Shown here piece by piece: positions 51,008 through 60,679 of a stretch of DNA of 64,000 nt. This DNA comes from Cronobacter muytjensii ATCC 51329. GTDB taxonomy: Bacteria > Pseudomonadota > Gammaproteobacteria > Enterobacterales > Enterobacteriaceae. The stretch lies in NCBI RefSeq assembly GCF_001277195.1, contig NZ_CP012268.1, positions 2,976,001-3,040,000 on the forward strand. The letters run 5' to 3'. The notes under the pieces were generated by a model. It saw nothing but the letters and a program-made list of their open reading frames with translations, was not told the origin of the DNA and ran no database searches. The translations under genes and the position numbers were made by a program. The first letter of the stretch is position 1; every line of letters starts with the position of its first letter.

Positions 51008-52111
51008 ATGAAACAGCAATGGAGCCAGGCGCAGGCGCAGGCGTGGTATCAGGATCAGGGCTGGCTGTGCGGCTTTAACTATCTGCCTTCGACAGCGGTG
51101 AACTGGACGGATATCTGGCAGGCGGAAACCTTCGACGAGCCAACCATCACGCGCGAGCTGGGCTGGGCGGCCCGGGCGGGCTATAACTCGCTGCGCATCA
51201 ATCTGCCGTTTATCGTCTGGGAACATGACCGCGACGGGCTGCTCGCGCGCATCGACCGGTTTCTCGCCATTGCCGAGGCGCACGGTTTGCGCACCATGCT
51301 CACCCTGATGGACGACTGCGGGTTTTCTGGCGATGAGCCTTATCTCGGGCCGCAAAAACCGCCGGTGCCTGGCAAACACAACAGCCAGGCCGCCGCGAGC
51401 CCGGGGCGCGCAAAAGTGTGCGATAAAAGCACCTGGCCGCAGGTGGAGCGCTACGTGCGCGATATTCTCCGTCGCTTCGGTCAGGATCCGCGCGTACTGC
51501 TCTGGGATCTCTACAACGAGCCCGGCAACCGCGGCATTTTCTCAAGCGGCACCGAAGAGGTGCTGTATGACGAAAAGCTGGAACGTTTTGCGATGGAACT
51601 GATGACGCAGGCGTTTAGCTGGGCGCGCGAGGAAAACCCCTCCCAGCCGCTGACCGTCTGCGCCTGGCATCTGCCCGCCGAGGAGGCGAACGAGCGCTAC
51701 TTCACTCATCCGCTCGACCAGGCGGCGCTCTCGCTTTCGGATGTCATCAGCTTCCACGCCTACACCCACACCGCGCGCATGGTGGCTATCATCCACCAGC
51801 TCCAGCAGCTCGGCCGCCCGCTGTTTTGTACCGAATGGCTGGCGCGCCACGTCGGAAGCACGGTGGAAGAACAGTTGCCGCTGATGCACGCCGCCAATGT
51901 GGCGCCTTATCAGTGGGGGCTGGTGCGCGGCAAAACCCAGACGTGGCTGCCGTGGCCGGTGGTGATGAAAAACAGCCCCGACTACTGCCGGCTCTGGTTC
52001 CACGATGTGTTTGAAGAAAACGGCATTCCTTTTTCACAGGCGGAAATCGAGCTGGTACGCCGCTTAAGCAAAATCGGCCTTCATCCCGCCGTGACATCCA
52101 CCGCTGTATAA
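51008..52111 (+). CDS. GH5-like glycoside hydrolase (cytoplasmic cellulase/mannanase fold)
   Basis: The 367-residue TIM-barrel hydrolase has no signal peptide, so it should act on imported oligosaccharides. The acid/base Glu lies in LLWDLYNEPGNRGIF near residue 170 and the nucleophile Glu in RPLFCTEWLARHVGST near residue 280. FNYLPSTAVNWTDIWQAE and NSLRINLPFIVWEHD are also typical. It is followed after 43 bases by a GPH symporter and is divergent from a LacI regulator. The substrate is unknown; a plant beta-glycan fragment is likely. Confidence 0.82.
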   Translation: MKQQWSQAQAQAWYQDQGWLCGFNYLPSTAVNWTDIWQAETFDEPTITRELGWAARAGYNSLRINLPFIVWEHDRDGLLARIDRFLAIAEAHGLRTMLTLMDDCGFSGDEPYLGPQKPPVPGKHNSQAAASPGRAKVCDKSTWPQVERYVRDILRRFGQDPRVLLWDLYNEPGNRGIFSSGTEEVLYDEKLERFAMELMTQAFSWAREENPSQPLTVCAWHLPAEEANERYFTHPLDQAALSLSDVISFHAYTHTARMVAIIHQLQQLGRPLFCTEWLARHVGSTVEEQLPLMHAANVAPYQWGLVRGKTQTWLPWPVVMKNSPDYCRLWFHDVFEENGIPFSQAEIELVRRLSKIGLHPAVTSTAV

Positions 52112-52154
52112 CATCTTTGCCCGGCCCCGGTGGCCGGGTAGTAAGGCAGAGACT

Positions 52155-53507
52155 ATGGCAAACACGATGAAAATCCCGTCCCGCGAACTCTGGTCCTATT
52201 TCGGCTATGGGTTAGGGCAATGTTTTAGCTTTGGGCTGGTGGGATCGTTTATTAACTATTTCTATACCGACGTGCTGGGTATTTCAGCGCTGGCCGCGAG
52301 CACCATTTTTCTGATAGCCCGCGCCTGGGATGCGATTCACGATCCGCTGTTTGCCAGCATTATGGACACCATTAACAGCCGCTTCGGGCAGTTCCGCCAC
52401 TTTATGCTCATCGCGCCGCTGTTAATTACCGGCGTCACGCTGCTGTCGTTTTATAAAATCGACGCGGACATGACCACCAAAATTATTTACGCCGGAGTGA
52501 CCTATATTTTATGGGGCACGCTGTATGCGATTTCCGATATTCCGTTCTGGTCGATGTCATCGGTGATGACCAATGATTCGGTGCAGCGTACCCGCGCGGT
52601 GACCGCCGCTATGCTCGGCGTCAACGCCGGTATCGCCTGCGCCAGTATTTTCTTTCCGCGCCTCGCCGCCTTTTTCGCCCCCTACAGCGATGACAAAGGT
52701 TATTTCATGGGCGCGCTGGTCATGATGCTGATTGGCCTGCCGCTGATGATTAACGGCTTTATGCAGGTAAAAGAGCGCGTGCCGCCCAGCCCGGAAAAAG
52801 TCACCATTCGTGACACTTTCCGCAACTTACGCCATAACAAGCCGCTGTTTATTATTCTGATGTCGTTCTTTTTCTGCGTTTTTCATAACGTCGCGAATGG
52901 CATTTACATCTATTTCTTTATCTATAACCTCGGCGACGCAGGCTTACAGACGGTGGTTGGCGTGCTCGGCATTGTGGCCGCGGTAGTCTGCCTGATAGCA
53001 CCGCTGCTGACGCGGCGGATGCAAAAGCGCCGGCTGTTTATGATCCTCTGCGGGCTGGATATCGCCGTGCGCGTGGTGATGTGGTTCGCGGGCTTTGAGC
53101 ACACTATTTTGCTGTTCATCCTGCTGGGGCTTAGCAATATCTTTGTGATGATGACCAATATTCTCACCTCGTCGATGATTGCCGACACTATTGAATATGC
53201 CGAGTATCACACTCACCGGCGCTGCGCGGCGATCACCTTCTCCGGGCAGACATTTACCGGCAAGATGTCAGTGGCGGTAGGCGGCGGGCTGATTGGCGTG
53301 TTCCTGACGCTGATTGGCTATGTGCCGCAGGCCCAGAGCCAGACGCCTGCGGTGCTGAATGGGCTGTTTTTCGGCATCTGCCTGCTGCCCGCCATCGGTT
53401 CGCTAATCCGCCTGCTGTTGATGTCGCGCTTTACGTTTACCGAAGAGAAACACGCCGAGATCTGCCGCCTGCTGGCGGAGCGCCGCGAGGCGCAGTCGGC
53501 GAAATAA
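52155..53507 (+). CDS. Glycoside-pentoside-hexuronide:cation symporter
   Basis: This 450-residue, 12-span sugar:cation symporter belongs to the GPH (MelB/YicJ) family. The first helix holds FGYGLGQCFSFGLVGSFINY and the loop has the signature RAWDAIHDPLFASIMDTINS with the cation-site Asp near residue 60. FRHFMLIAPLLI and ADTIEYAEYHTHRR (near 345) also fit the family. It probably imports the substrate of the GH5 enzyme encoded before it. Confidence 0.9.
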   Translation: MANTMKIPSRELWSYFGYGLGQCFSFGLVGSFINYFYTDVLGISALAASTIFLIARAWDAIHDPLFASIMDTINSRFGQFRHFMLIAPLLITGVTLLSFYKIDADMTTKIIYAGVTYILWGTLYAISDIPFWSMSSVMTNDSVQRTRAVTAAMLGVNAGIACASIFFPRLAAFFAPYSDDKGYFMGALVMMLIGLPLMINGFMQVKERVPPSPEKVTIRDTFRNLRHNKPLFIILMSFFFCVFHNVANGIYIYFFIYNLGDAGLQTVVGVLGIVAAVVCLIAPLLTRRMQKRRLFMILCGLDIAVRVVMWFAGFEHTILLFILLGLSNIFVMMTNILTSSMIADTIEYAEYHTHRRCAAITFSGQTFTGKMSVAVGGGLIGVFLTLIGYVPQAQSQTPAVLNGLFFGICLLPAIGSLIRLLLMSRFTFTEEKHAEICRLLAERREAQSAK

Positions 53508-53511
53508 CCGG

Positions 53512-53533
53512 GGCTCGCGCCGCGCCGCGAGCC
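53512..53533. terminator. Hairpin between the GPH symporter and the next gene
   Basis: GGCTCGCG and CGCGAGCC form a perfect eight-base stem with a six-base loop between converging genes. No T run follows, so termination is not certain. Confidence 0.45.
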
Positions 53534-53535
53534 GC

Positions 53536-54132
53536 TTAAAACCCCAGGCGGAAACAGACCGCCCAAAGCATAAAAACGCCGCCGGCGATAAAAAAACACT
53601 GGTACGCCGAGACTATCCCCGCCTGATGGCGCAGATAAAAACGCAGCGGCTGACGGTGTAAATTGGCCGCGTTATGTTTTTCATGAAAGTCAGTCATTTT
53701 CGCCGCGCCGCGCGCGGAAAGCGCGGCGAAAAAATTCACCAGTACAATCACTATCGCCAGCATATACCCTTTAATCAGCAATATGCCCGCTGAACGGTAT
53801 TCGCCGGGGATAAAATGCCCGGACTGTCTGAGCGACATCGCGCCCACGCTGAGCGCCAGATGCACGCCCAGCAGAATAAGAAAGTGCTTACCCACCGTTT
53901 TAAACGGCTTTCTGAGCGTAACACGCCAGAAATAGGCCAGCAGTAACGCTGACGATATCAGCCACATCAGGATATTCCCTGCCATTGTTATTTTTCCTGC
54001 TCTAACCGCGATGTTTCCACCTACCATCGCATACTCGCCGCGTGCTGTCATGGCCGGATAAAAGTAGTCGCCGTTCAGGAAATCCTCCAGCTGAAAGGCG
54101 CTGGTTCGCGCGCCATGTTCCCCTGCCATCAT
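53536..54132 (-). CDS. Membrane protein of unknown function
   Basis: The 198-residue protein was not recognised. A soluble N-terminal part (residues 1-45, with AFQLEDFLNGDYFYPAM) precedes four hydrophobic segments, at about 50-70 (ILMWLISSALLLAYFW), 80-97, 115-140 (GYMLAIVIVLVNFFAAL) and 170-195. The loop between segments 3 and 4 is rich in His, Asn and Arg. AGGAG precedes the start by five bases. It stands alone between the sugar operon and the carbonic anhydrase. Confidence 0.65.
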   Translation of the reverse strand: MMAGEHGARTSAFQLEDFLNGDYFYPAMTARGEYAMVGGNIAVRAGKITMAGNILMWLISSALLLAYFWRVTLRKPFKTVGKHFLILLGVHLALSVGAMSLRQSGHFIPGEYRSAGILLIKGYMLAIVIVLVNFFAALSARGAAKMTDFHEKHNAANLHRQPLRFYLRHQAGIVSAYQCFFIAGGVFMLWAVCFRLGF

Positions 54133-54686
54133 GTTCTCCTTAGCAGTCGGATGTTGCGCGGCGCGCCTTAACAGCGGCGTACCGCGCGAAAATGAGAAGA
54201 GTATTTACCGCAATCCTCTGCCTGGCAACGGGTGCGGTCAGCCCCGCCGCCCAGCCCAAAGAAACCTGACAGCACTGCGCCTAAAACATAAATATTTCTT
54301 ATTAACAGAAGTACGCATGAGGAAATTGGGAAGAGAATCAGCGGATATATTTCCGTGAAAGGCATTTATAAATAAAGTTAAGCGCCCGCCTTTATTACCC
54401 ACAATATAACAATGGCTTATCTATACTGATTATCATCCGGCTAATCATTTCCTGATAAATTACCTCTCTGTTTCTATTATCGACACTCGCATTTACTTAC
54501 CCAGAATTTTTAAAACTTTACAAAGCTGATAAACCTTTAAACTTTAATTTCTCTTATAGGAATTTCCTGAGTAATAAATATCAAAGAAGAATGCTACTTA
54601 TTAATTTCGCCGTAACGAGTCCACGGAGAATGCCTTTAACGGGCAGTCGATATTCGGCTCGTTGAATCCCTCATGGAGACAGCATT
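54133..54686. other. AT-rich intergenic region before the carbonic anhydrase gene
   Basis: About 550 bases of low GC hold the promoters of the divergent flanking genes. No gene was seen. The last part carries a GGAGA ribosome site at 54675 for the TTG start of the carbonic anhydrase. Confidence 0.45.
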
Positions 54687-55310
54687 TTGACCACCTTAAA
54701 ACCTCTTCTGGCCAAAAACCGTAGCTGGGCGCAGCAGCGTCTTCAACGGGACCCGGATTACTTTGGCAAACACCTAGACCAGCAGCAGCCGCACTCGCTC
54801 TGGATAGGCTGTTCCGACAGCCGCGTGCCGGCGGAAGTGCTTACCGGCTCTCACCCTGGCGAACTGTTCGTACACCGCAATATCGCCAATATGGTTGATC
54901 CGGACGACGACAATTTTATGAGCGTGCTGCAATACGCGCTGCACTACCTGAAGGTGAAACGCATCGTGGTGTGCGGCCATTACGGCTGCGGCGGCGTACA
55001 GGCGGCGCTGACGTTGCCGCAAATGTCGCTCGCGCATGAATCCTCATCGCTGGCGCGGCGCATCAGCCATCTGCGCGACGCGCTCTCGCAGCATATCGCC
55101 GGGCGCGATGCGTCGCCGCCCGATACACAAACCCTGAATCAACTGGTGGAAGCCAACGTCATCGCGCAATTCAACCGCCTGGTGCAGACCCGCACAGTGC
55201 GCAATATCTGGCGCAGCGGCCAGGAGCTGAATGTTTACGGCTGCGTGTATGACCTGGCGTCCGGTCATCTGGAAATGCTGACGGAGCAAACGGGAGAGGA
55301 AGCGGTATGA
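54687..55310 (+). CDS. Beta-class carbonic anhydrase
   Basis: This zinc enzyme interconverts carbon dioxide and bicarbonate. The 207-residue protein begins at TTG 54687. Zinc ligands are Cys and the Asp-Arg pair in WIGCSDSRVPAE near residue 42, and His and Cys in VVCGHYGCGGVQAAL near 98. FVHRNIANMVDPDD is typical of the plant/E. coli Can group. Its end overlaps a SulP transporter by four bases, so the pair very probably handles bicarbonate uptake or supply. It could be named can or cynT; orthology is not settled. Confidence 0.92.
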   Translation: MTTLKPLLAKNRSWAQQRLQRDPDYFGKHLDQQQPHSLWIGCSDSRVPAEVLTGSHPGELFVHRNIANMVDPDDDNFMSVLQYALHYLKVKRIVVCGHYGCGGVQAALTLPQMSLAHESSSLARRISHLRDALSQHIAGRDASPPDTQTLNQLVEANVIAQFNRLVQTRTVRNIWRSGQELNVYGCVYDLASGHLEMLTEQTGEEAV

Positions 55311-56776
55311 ATATGAATACGCTGCGCCAGGATAGCCTGGCGGGGGTGGTTGTCTTCCTGGTAGCACTGCCGCTTTGCCTTGGGATCGCCCAGGCAAGCG
55401 GCCTGCCGCCGTTCGTCGGCCTGCTGACCGGCATTATCGGCGGGCTGGTGGTCACGGCGCTAAGCCCGTCGCGGTTCGCGGTCAGCGGCCCCGCCGCGGG
55501 CCTGGTGACGATTGTCGTCGCCTCGATTGAAACGCTGGGTTCATTTTCCGCCTTTCTGCTGGCGCTGGTGCTGGCGGGCGTGCTGCAAATCGCGCTCGGG
55601 CTTATCCGCGCCGGGCGGTTTATCTCGCTGGTGCCAGGGAGCGTTATTAAAGGCATGCTGGCGGCGATCGGCCTGCTGCTTATTATGCAGCAGATCCCGG
55701 TGGCGCTGGGCGCGGCGGATGAAAACAGCCTGCTGGCGGTGTTCAGCGGCGATTTTGCGTTCTCGCCGGTGTCGATTGCGGTCGCGGTCGGCGGGCTGCT
55801 GCTGATGGCGCTCTGGGGCTCGCCAGCTATCCGGCGCGTTAAATGCCTCGCCTGGATCCCGGGCCCGCTGGTCGCGGTACTGGTGGGCTGCGTGACGACG
55901 CTTGCGCTTAGCCACAGCTCGCCCGCGCTGCTCGCGCGCCTGCCGCTGATTACGCTACCGGAGTTCGCAAGCCTGGGCGCGCTGGTTTCGGAGCTGGAGA
56001 CGCCCGCCTGGCAGGCGTTTACTAATCCGTCGGTGTATGTCGTGGCCGTGACGCTGGCGCTGGTGGCGAGCCTTGAAACGCTCCTAAGCCAGGAGGCGCT
56101 GAAAAAACTGCGCCCGCAAAACCCGCCGCCGTCGCCCAACCGTGAAATGCTGGCGCAGGGCGCGGGTAACTTGCTCTCGGGGCTGGTCGGCGCGATGCCG
56201 ATCACGGCGGTGATTGTGCGCAGTTCCGTGAACGTCAGCACCGGCGCGCAGACCAAACTGTCGATTTTCATTCATGGCGCGCTGCTGCTCATCTGCGTGC
56301 TGTGGTTTCGTGAAGTCCTGATGACTATCCCCCTGGCGAGCCTCGCGGCGGTGCTGCTCTATACCGGCTATAAGCTCGCCACGCCGCGCCTCTTTGTAGA
56401 ACAGTTCCGCGCGGGCGCGCAGCAGTCGGTGCCGTTCCTCGCCACCATCATTGGCATCATCGCGTTCGGGATGCTGGCAGGTATCGGCATCGGGCTTGCC
56501 GCCCAGATAGCGCTCAGCCTCTGGCATAGCCATCGCAACGCCATGCAGCTGGCGCGTTATGACGACCACTATGTCTTGCGCATTCACCAAAACCTAACGT
56601 TTATGCATAACCCGCGCCTGCAAGCGCTGCTGGATAAAATTCCGGAAAAGAGCGTGGTGATTGTCGAGCATGACAACGCCGACTATTTCGATCCGGATGT
56701 CAAAGCGGTGCTGAGCGACTTTGCGCAGAACGCGCCGCAGCGCGGTATTCGCCTCACCCAGTGGCCGGTAACCTGA
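55307..56776 (+). CDS. SulP-family anion (probably bicarbonate) transporter
   Basis: The 489-residue inner-membrane protein has about 12-14 spans. It has the SulP signature in LAGVVVFLVALPLCLGIAQA near residue 15, FAVSGPAAGLVTIV near 57 and GAMPITAVIVRSSVNVSTGA near 300. The cytoplasmic C-terminal STAS domain is reduced to about 60 residues (MHNPRLQALLDKIPEKSVVI). Direct coupling to a carbonic anhydrase suggests bicarbonate rather than sulfate as substrate, as in other SulP-anhydrase pairs and fusions. Confidence 0.88.
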   Translation: MNMNTLRQDSLAGVVVFLVALPLCLGIAQASGLPPFVGLLTGIIGGLVVTALSPSRFAVSGPAAGLVTIVVASIETLGSFSAFLLALVLAGVLQIALGLIRAGRFISLVPGSVIKGMLAAIGLLLIMQQIPVALGAADENSLLAVFSGDFAFSPVSIAVAVGGLLLMALWGSPAIRRVKCLAWIPGPLVAVLVGCVTTLALSHSSPALLARLPLITLPEFASLGALVSELETPAWQAFTNPSVYVVAVTLALVASLETLLSQEALKKLRPQNPPPSPNREMLAQGAGNLLSGLVGAMPITAVIVRSSVNVSTGAQTKLSIFIHGALLLICVLWFREVLMTIPLASLAAVLLYTGYKLATPRLFVEQFRAGAQQSVPFLATIIGIIAFGMLAGIGIGLAAQIALSLWHSHRNAMQLARYDDHYVLRIHQNLTFMHNPRLQALLDKIPEKSVVIVEHDNADYFDPDVKAVLSDFAQNAPQRGIRLTQWPVT

Positions 56777-56783
56777 CCCCGCC

Positions 56784-56806
56784 GGGGGCCTGTCGGACAG
56801 GCCCCC
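56784..56806. terminator. Hairpin downstream of the SulP gene
   Basis: GGGGGCCTGT and ACAGGCCCCC form a perfect 10-bp stem with a three-base loop, eight bases after the stop codon. There is no T run, so Rho-independent termination is only possible. Confidence 0.5.
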
Positions 56807-56927
56807 GATTCGCCGCCTTCGGCAAAACGCCCCGAGTTCAGCTACGTTTGTAAGACCCTTCTGGAATGAAGCGGGTGCCGCGCCGTTGTGGTATCCGGCT
56901 GCTATTGACTGACGATAAGGATGCATC

Positions 56928-58016
56928 ATGAACTCGAAAGAGATGTCCAGGGCGTTTTTTATTTTGATCCTGTTTATCGTTTCGATCCTGTTTTTCAACC
57001 TGATCAAACCCTATCTTTCCGCCGTGCTGTGGGCCGTGATCCTCGCTGTGATCTTCTATCCGATAAAGCGCAGGCTCTGTCATGCGATGGGCGGGCGCGC
57101 CAGTATCGCTTCGCTCTTAACCGTCGTGCTGATTTGCCTGCTGGTGTTCGCGCCGCTGGCGGTGATCACCTCGTCGCTGGTTAAAGAGTTCAACACGGTT
57201 TACAGCGATTTGCAGGCCAATAACACCACGCTTTCCGTGCTGCTGGCGGATGTGGTGCGCATACTGCCGGACTGGGCGCAGCAGATGCTCGCCGAAAACC
57301 AGCTCGACAGCGCGACCGCCATTCAGGAGAAAATTTCCGGCGCGGCGCTTAAGGGCAGCCAGTACGTGGCGGGCAGCATTTTTCTTATCAGCCGCAACAC
57401 GTTCAGCGTGGTGGTTGGGTTCGGCATCATGCTCTATCTGCTGTTTTTCCTGCTGAAGGATGGCCCGCGGCTGGTGTCGATGGTGCTGAATGCGCTGCCG
57501 CTCTCGGATAAAGTCAAACAGCGGCTCTTTCGCCGCTTCGCCGCCGTCGCGCGCGCCACGGTAAAAGGCACGGTGGTGGTGGCGGTGGTTCAGGGCGTGC
57601 TTGGCGGCGTGGCGTTTTACTTCGCGGGCATCGGCGCGAGCATTCTGTGGGGCGCGCTGATGGCGTTCCTGTCGCTGGTGCCCGCCGTCGGCACGGCGCT
57701 TATCTGGGTGCCGGCGGTTATCTATCTCTTCACCACCGGAGCCATCGTGAAAGCGGTGCTGCTGACCGCGTTTTTCATCGTTGTGGTGGGCCTTGCGGAT
57801 AACCTGCTGCGTCCGCTGCTGGTGGGGAAAGATATCCGTATGCCCGACTGGCTTATCCTGCTCGCGACGCTGGGCGGGCTGGAAGTGTACGGCATTAACG
57901 GCTTCGTGGTCGGGCCGCTTATCGCAGCGCTCTTTGTCACCTGCTGGAACACCTTCTCCGCCGGCCCCGGTCGCACCTCTTTGCCGCTGGAGAAAAAAGA
58001 AGACGACCCTTCCTGA
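56928..58016 (+). CDS. AI-2E family (PerM/YdiK-type) transporter
   Basis: The 362-residue membrane protein has about eight spans and belongs to the AI-2 exporter (UPF0118) family. It has paired helices at the start (FFILILFIVSILFFNLIKPYL), a periplasmic-facing middle (residues 90-150), the motif QGVLGGVAFYFAGIGASILWG near 220, and DNLLRPLLVGKDIRMPDW near 290. Substrates differ across the family and include autoinducer-2 and sodium. It stands alone between the SulP gene and gcd. Confidence 0.85.
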   Translation: MNSKEMSRAFFILILFIVSILFFNLIKPYLSAVLWAVILAVIFYPIKRRLCHAMGGRASIASLLTVVLICLLVFAPLAVITSSLVKEFNTVYSDLQANNTTLSVLLADVVRILPDWAQQMLAENQLDSATAIQEKISGAALKGSQYVAGSIFLISRNTFSVVVGFGIMLYLLFFLLKDGPRLVSMVLNALPLSDKVKQRLFRRFAAVARATVKGTVVVAVVQGVLGGVAFYFAGIGASILWGALMAFLSLVPAVGTALIWVPAVIYLFTTGAIVKAVLLTAFFIVVVGLADNLLRPLLVGKDIRMPDWLILLATLGGLEVYGINGFVVGPLIAALFVTCWNTFSAGPGRTSLPLEKKEDDPS

Positions 58017-58193
58017 GCAATTTGAAAAAAGTGCGGTTAACGCCTCGCCAGGGGCGTTAAAAACCCCATTCAAAGCTGTCCGATGTTACACTCGAAAGGC
58101 AATTTTGTGCGACTTTTACGCTTCATAATCTTTTTATGAAGCGTTTTTGTACCCGCTTCGCGCGGGGAACGTTCTTTTCGGGAGAGTTATTTT

Positions 58194-60626
58194 ATGACGG
58201 AAACCAAGACCGGCGGCTCAAAAGGGCTTGCCATCTGGTCTGTATTACTGGGGCTGGTGCTGCTCGCTATTGGCCTCTTCTTTGTTATCGGGGGCGGCAA
58301 GCTGGTCTCGCTTGGCGGCAGCGTCTATTTTCTTATCGCAGGCGTTGTCACGCTGCTTTCTTCGATTCAGTTCCTGCGCCGCAAATCTTCGGCGGTGGTG
58401 CTGTTTCTTCTGGTGTTTGTCGGCACGCTTCTCTGGGCGTTGTATGACACCGGGCTGGAATTCTGGGGCCTGGTCTCTCGCCTGATGGTGCCTGCGGGCA
58501 TGATGCTGCTGGCATTTCTCACCTGGCCTGCCCTGCGTCGTCGCGAAGGCAAAGCGCCGCTCGCGAAACTCTCTTATGCGCTGAGCGCGGTGATTGCCGT
58601 CGGTATGGTCGCGACGCTGGTACAGATGTTCCAGCCACACCCGACGGTCGCCTTCAAAGGCGAGCCGCTGCCGCTGGTTCCGGTCGCTAAAGAGAACGCG
58701 CAAAAAGCGTGGGCGAACTACGGCAACACGCCGGGCGGCAGCCGTTTTGTCGCGCTCGATCAGATTAACCGCGATAACGTTAAAGATCTGAAAGTCGCCT
58801 GGACCTTCCACACCGGCGATATTCCTGACAGCCCGACCGGCAACGGCGCGGAAGATCAGCAAACGCCCCTGCAAATCGGCAATACGCTCTATCTCTGCAC
58901 GCCGCATAACAACGTGATCGCGGTTGAAGCCGATACCGGCAAGCAGATCTGGAAGCGTGAAATCAACGCTAAAGCGGAAGTATGGAACCGCTGCCGCGGC
59001 CTCGCGTATTTTGACGCCACCCAACCGATCGCTCAGCCGACCGTGCCGGGCGCCACGCCGGTGCCCGCGCCTTCGCTACCGGCGGGCGCCGCCTGCCAGC
59101 GCCGTATTCTGATGAACACCATCGACGCGCGCCTGATTGCGCTGAACGCCGATAACGGCGAATTCTGCGAAGGCTTCGGCAGCCACGGCGTCGTGGATCT
59201 TAAAGCGGGTCTCGGCGACGCGCAGGACCCGAAATACCAGCTAACCTCCGCGCCGACCGTTGCCGGCACGACGGTGGTGGTGGGCGGCCGCGTGGCGGAT
59301 AACGTCCAGACCGATATGCCGGGCGGCGTACTGCGCGGCTTTGATGTGATAACCGGTGAAATGCGCTGGGCGTTCGATCCGGGCAATGAAGATCCGAACG
59401 CCCGCCTGCAACCGGGCCAGCACTACGCGCGTAGCACCCCGAACTCGTGGGCGCCGATGTCTTATGACCCGGCAATGAACACCGTGTTCATTCCGATGGG
59501 CAGTTCTTCGGTGGATCTGTGGGGCGCGAACCGCACGCCGCTCGATCATAAATATGGCGCGTCGATTCTGGCGCTGGACGCTACCACCGGCAAAGAGAAA
59601 TGGGTGTACCAGACCGTCCATAACGATCTGTGGGACTTTGATATCCCGATGCAACCGAGCCTGGTGGACTTTCCGCAAAAAGACGGTAAAACCACGCCCG
59701 CCGTGGTGTTCGGCACTAAAGCGGGCCAGATTTTCGTGCTGGATCGCCTGACCGGCAAGCCGCTGACGGAAGTCAAAGAGCTGCCAATGAAGCCTGGCAC
59801 CATTCCCAACGAGCAGTACCCTAAAACGCAGCCGCACTCGGTCGGTATGCCGCAGATTGGCGCGCAGACCCTGACCGAATCGGACATGTGGGGCGCGACG
59901 CCGTTTGACCAGCTCGCCTGCCGCATCGCGTTTAAAGGCATGCGCTATGACGGCCTGTTTACTGTTCCCGGCACCGATAAATCCCTGAGCTTCCCCGGCT
60001 CGCTCGGCGGTATGAACTGGGGCAGCCTGTCGACCGACCCGAATAATCACTACATCTTCGTCAACGACATGCGTCTTGGTCTGTGGGTGCAGATGATCCC
60101 GGCGGACACCAGCGCCATCGACCGTGGCAGCAACGGCGGCGAGGCGATTAACACCGGCATGGGCGCGGTGCCGCTGAAAGGCACGCCGTATGCGGTGAAT
60201 AAAAACCGCTTTATGTCGCCGCTCGGCATTCCGTGCCAGGAGCCGCCGTTCGGCACGCTTTCCGCCATCGACCTGAAAACCCGGAAAATCGTCTGGCAGG
60301 TGCCGGTCGGCACCGTGCAGGATACCGGCCCGTTCGGTATCAAGATGCGTGCGCCGATGCCGGTCGGTATGCCGACGCTTGGCGGTACGCTGGCGACGCA
60401 GGGCGGTCTGGTGTTTATCGCGGGCACGCAGGACTACTACCTGCGCGCCTTTGATTCGTCGACCGGTAAAGAGGTGTGGAAAGCGCGCCTGCCGGTGGGC
60501 AGCCAGGGCGGCCCGATGAGCTATGTGTCGCCGAAAACCGGCAAGCAGTATGTGCTTATCTCAGCCGGCGGCGCCCGTCAGTCTCCTGACCGTGGCGATT
60601 ACGTGATAGCCTACGCGCTGCCGTAA
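58194..60626 (+). CDS. gcd: Quinoprotein (PQQ) glucose dehydrogenase
   Basis: This membrane-bound enzyme oxidises glucose to gluconolactone in the periplasm and passes electrons to ubiquinone. The 810-residue protein has five N-terminal spans (residues 15-150) and a PQQ beta-propeller with repeated W-docking motifs. Typical stretches are NNVIAVEADTGKQIWKREIN, VYQTVHNDLWDFDIPMQPSL near 475 and LPVGSQGGPMSYVSPKTGKQ near 765. E. coli Gcd is 796 residues. Activity needs PQQ; no pqq genes lie in this window. Confidence 0.96.
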   Translation: MTETKTGGSKGLAIWSVLLGLVLLAIGLFFVIGGGKLVSLGGSVYFLIAGVVTLLSSIQFLRRKSSAVVLFLLVFVGTLLWALYDTGLEFWGLVSRLMVPAGMMLLAFLTWPALRRREGKAPLAKLSYALSAVIAVGMVATLVQMFQPHPTVAFKGEPLPLVPVAKENAQKAWANYGNTPGGSRFVALDQINRDNVKDLKVAWTFHTGDIPDSPTGNGAEDQQTPLQIGNTLYLCTPHNNVIAVEADTGKQIWKREINAKAEVWNRCRGLAYFDATQPIAQPTVPGATPVPAPSLPAGAACQRRILMNTIDARLIALNADNGEFCEGFGSHGVVDLKAGLGDAQDPKYQLTSAPTVAGTTVVVGGRVADNVQTDMPGGVLRGFDVITGEMRWAFDPGNEDPNARLQPGQHYARSTPNSWAPMSYDPAMNTVFIPMGSSSVDLWGANRTPLDHKYGASILALDATTGKEKWVYQTVHNDLWDFDIPMQPSLVDFPQKDGKTTPAVVFGTKAGQIFVLDRLTGKPLTEVKELPMKPGTIPNEQYPKTQPHSVGMPQIGAQTLTESDMWGATPFDQLACRIAFKGMRYDGLFTVPGTDKSLSFPGSLGGMNWGSLSTDPNNHYIFVNDMRLGLWVQMIPADTSAIDRGSNGGEAINTGMGAVPLKGTPYAVNKNRFMSPLGIPCQEPPFGTLSAIDLKTRKIVWQVPVGTVQDTGPFGIKMRAPMPVGMPTLGGTLATQGGLVFIAGTQDYYLRAFDSSTGKEVWKARLPVGSQGGPMSYVSPKTGKQYVLISAGGARQSPDRGDYVIAYALP

Positions 60627-60643
60627 CGCCGCACAGCCAGACC

Positions 60644-60675
60644 GCCAAAAGGGCCGCCTCGCGCGGCCTTTTTGG
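60644..60675. terminator. Bidirectional terminator between gcd and the LysR gene
   Basis: CCAAAAGGGCCGC and GCGGCCTTTTTGG pair around a five-base loop, giving T-rich ends for both converging genes. Confidence 0.88.
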
Positions 60676-60679
60676 CGTG

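Noticed and set aside
55171..56271. A 366-codon minus-strand frame
   Set aside because: It is antisense to the carbonic anhydrase and SulP genes, is Ser/Pro/Arg-rich and has no family features.
57117..58073. A 318-codon minus-strand frame
   Set aside because: It is antisense to the AI-2E family gene, with repetitive His/Gln/Arg composition typical of a shadow frame.
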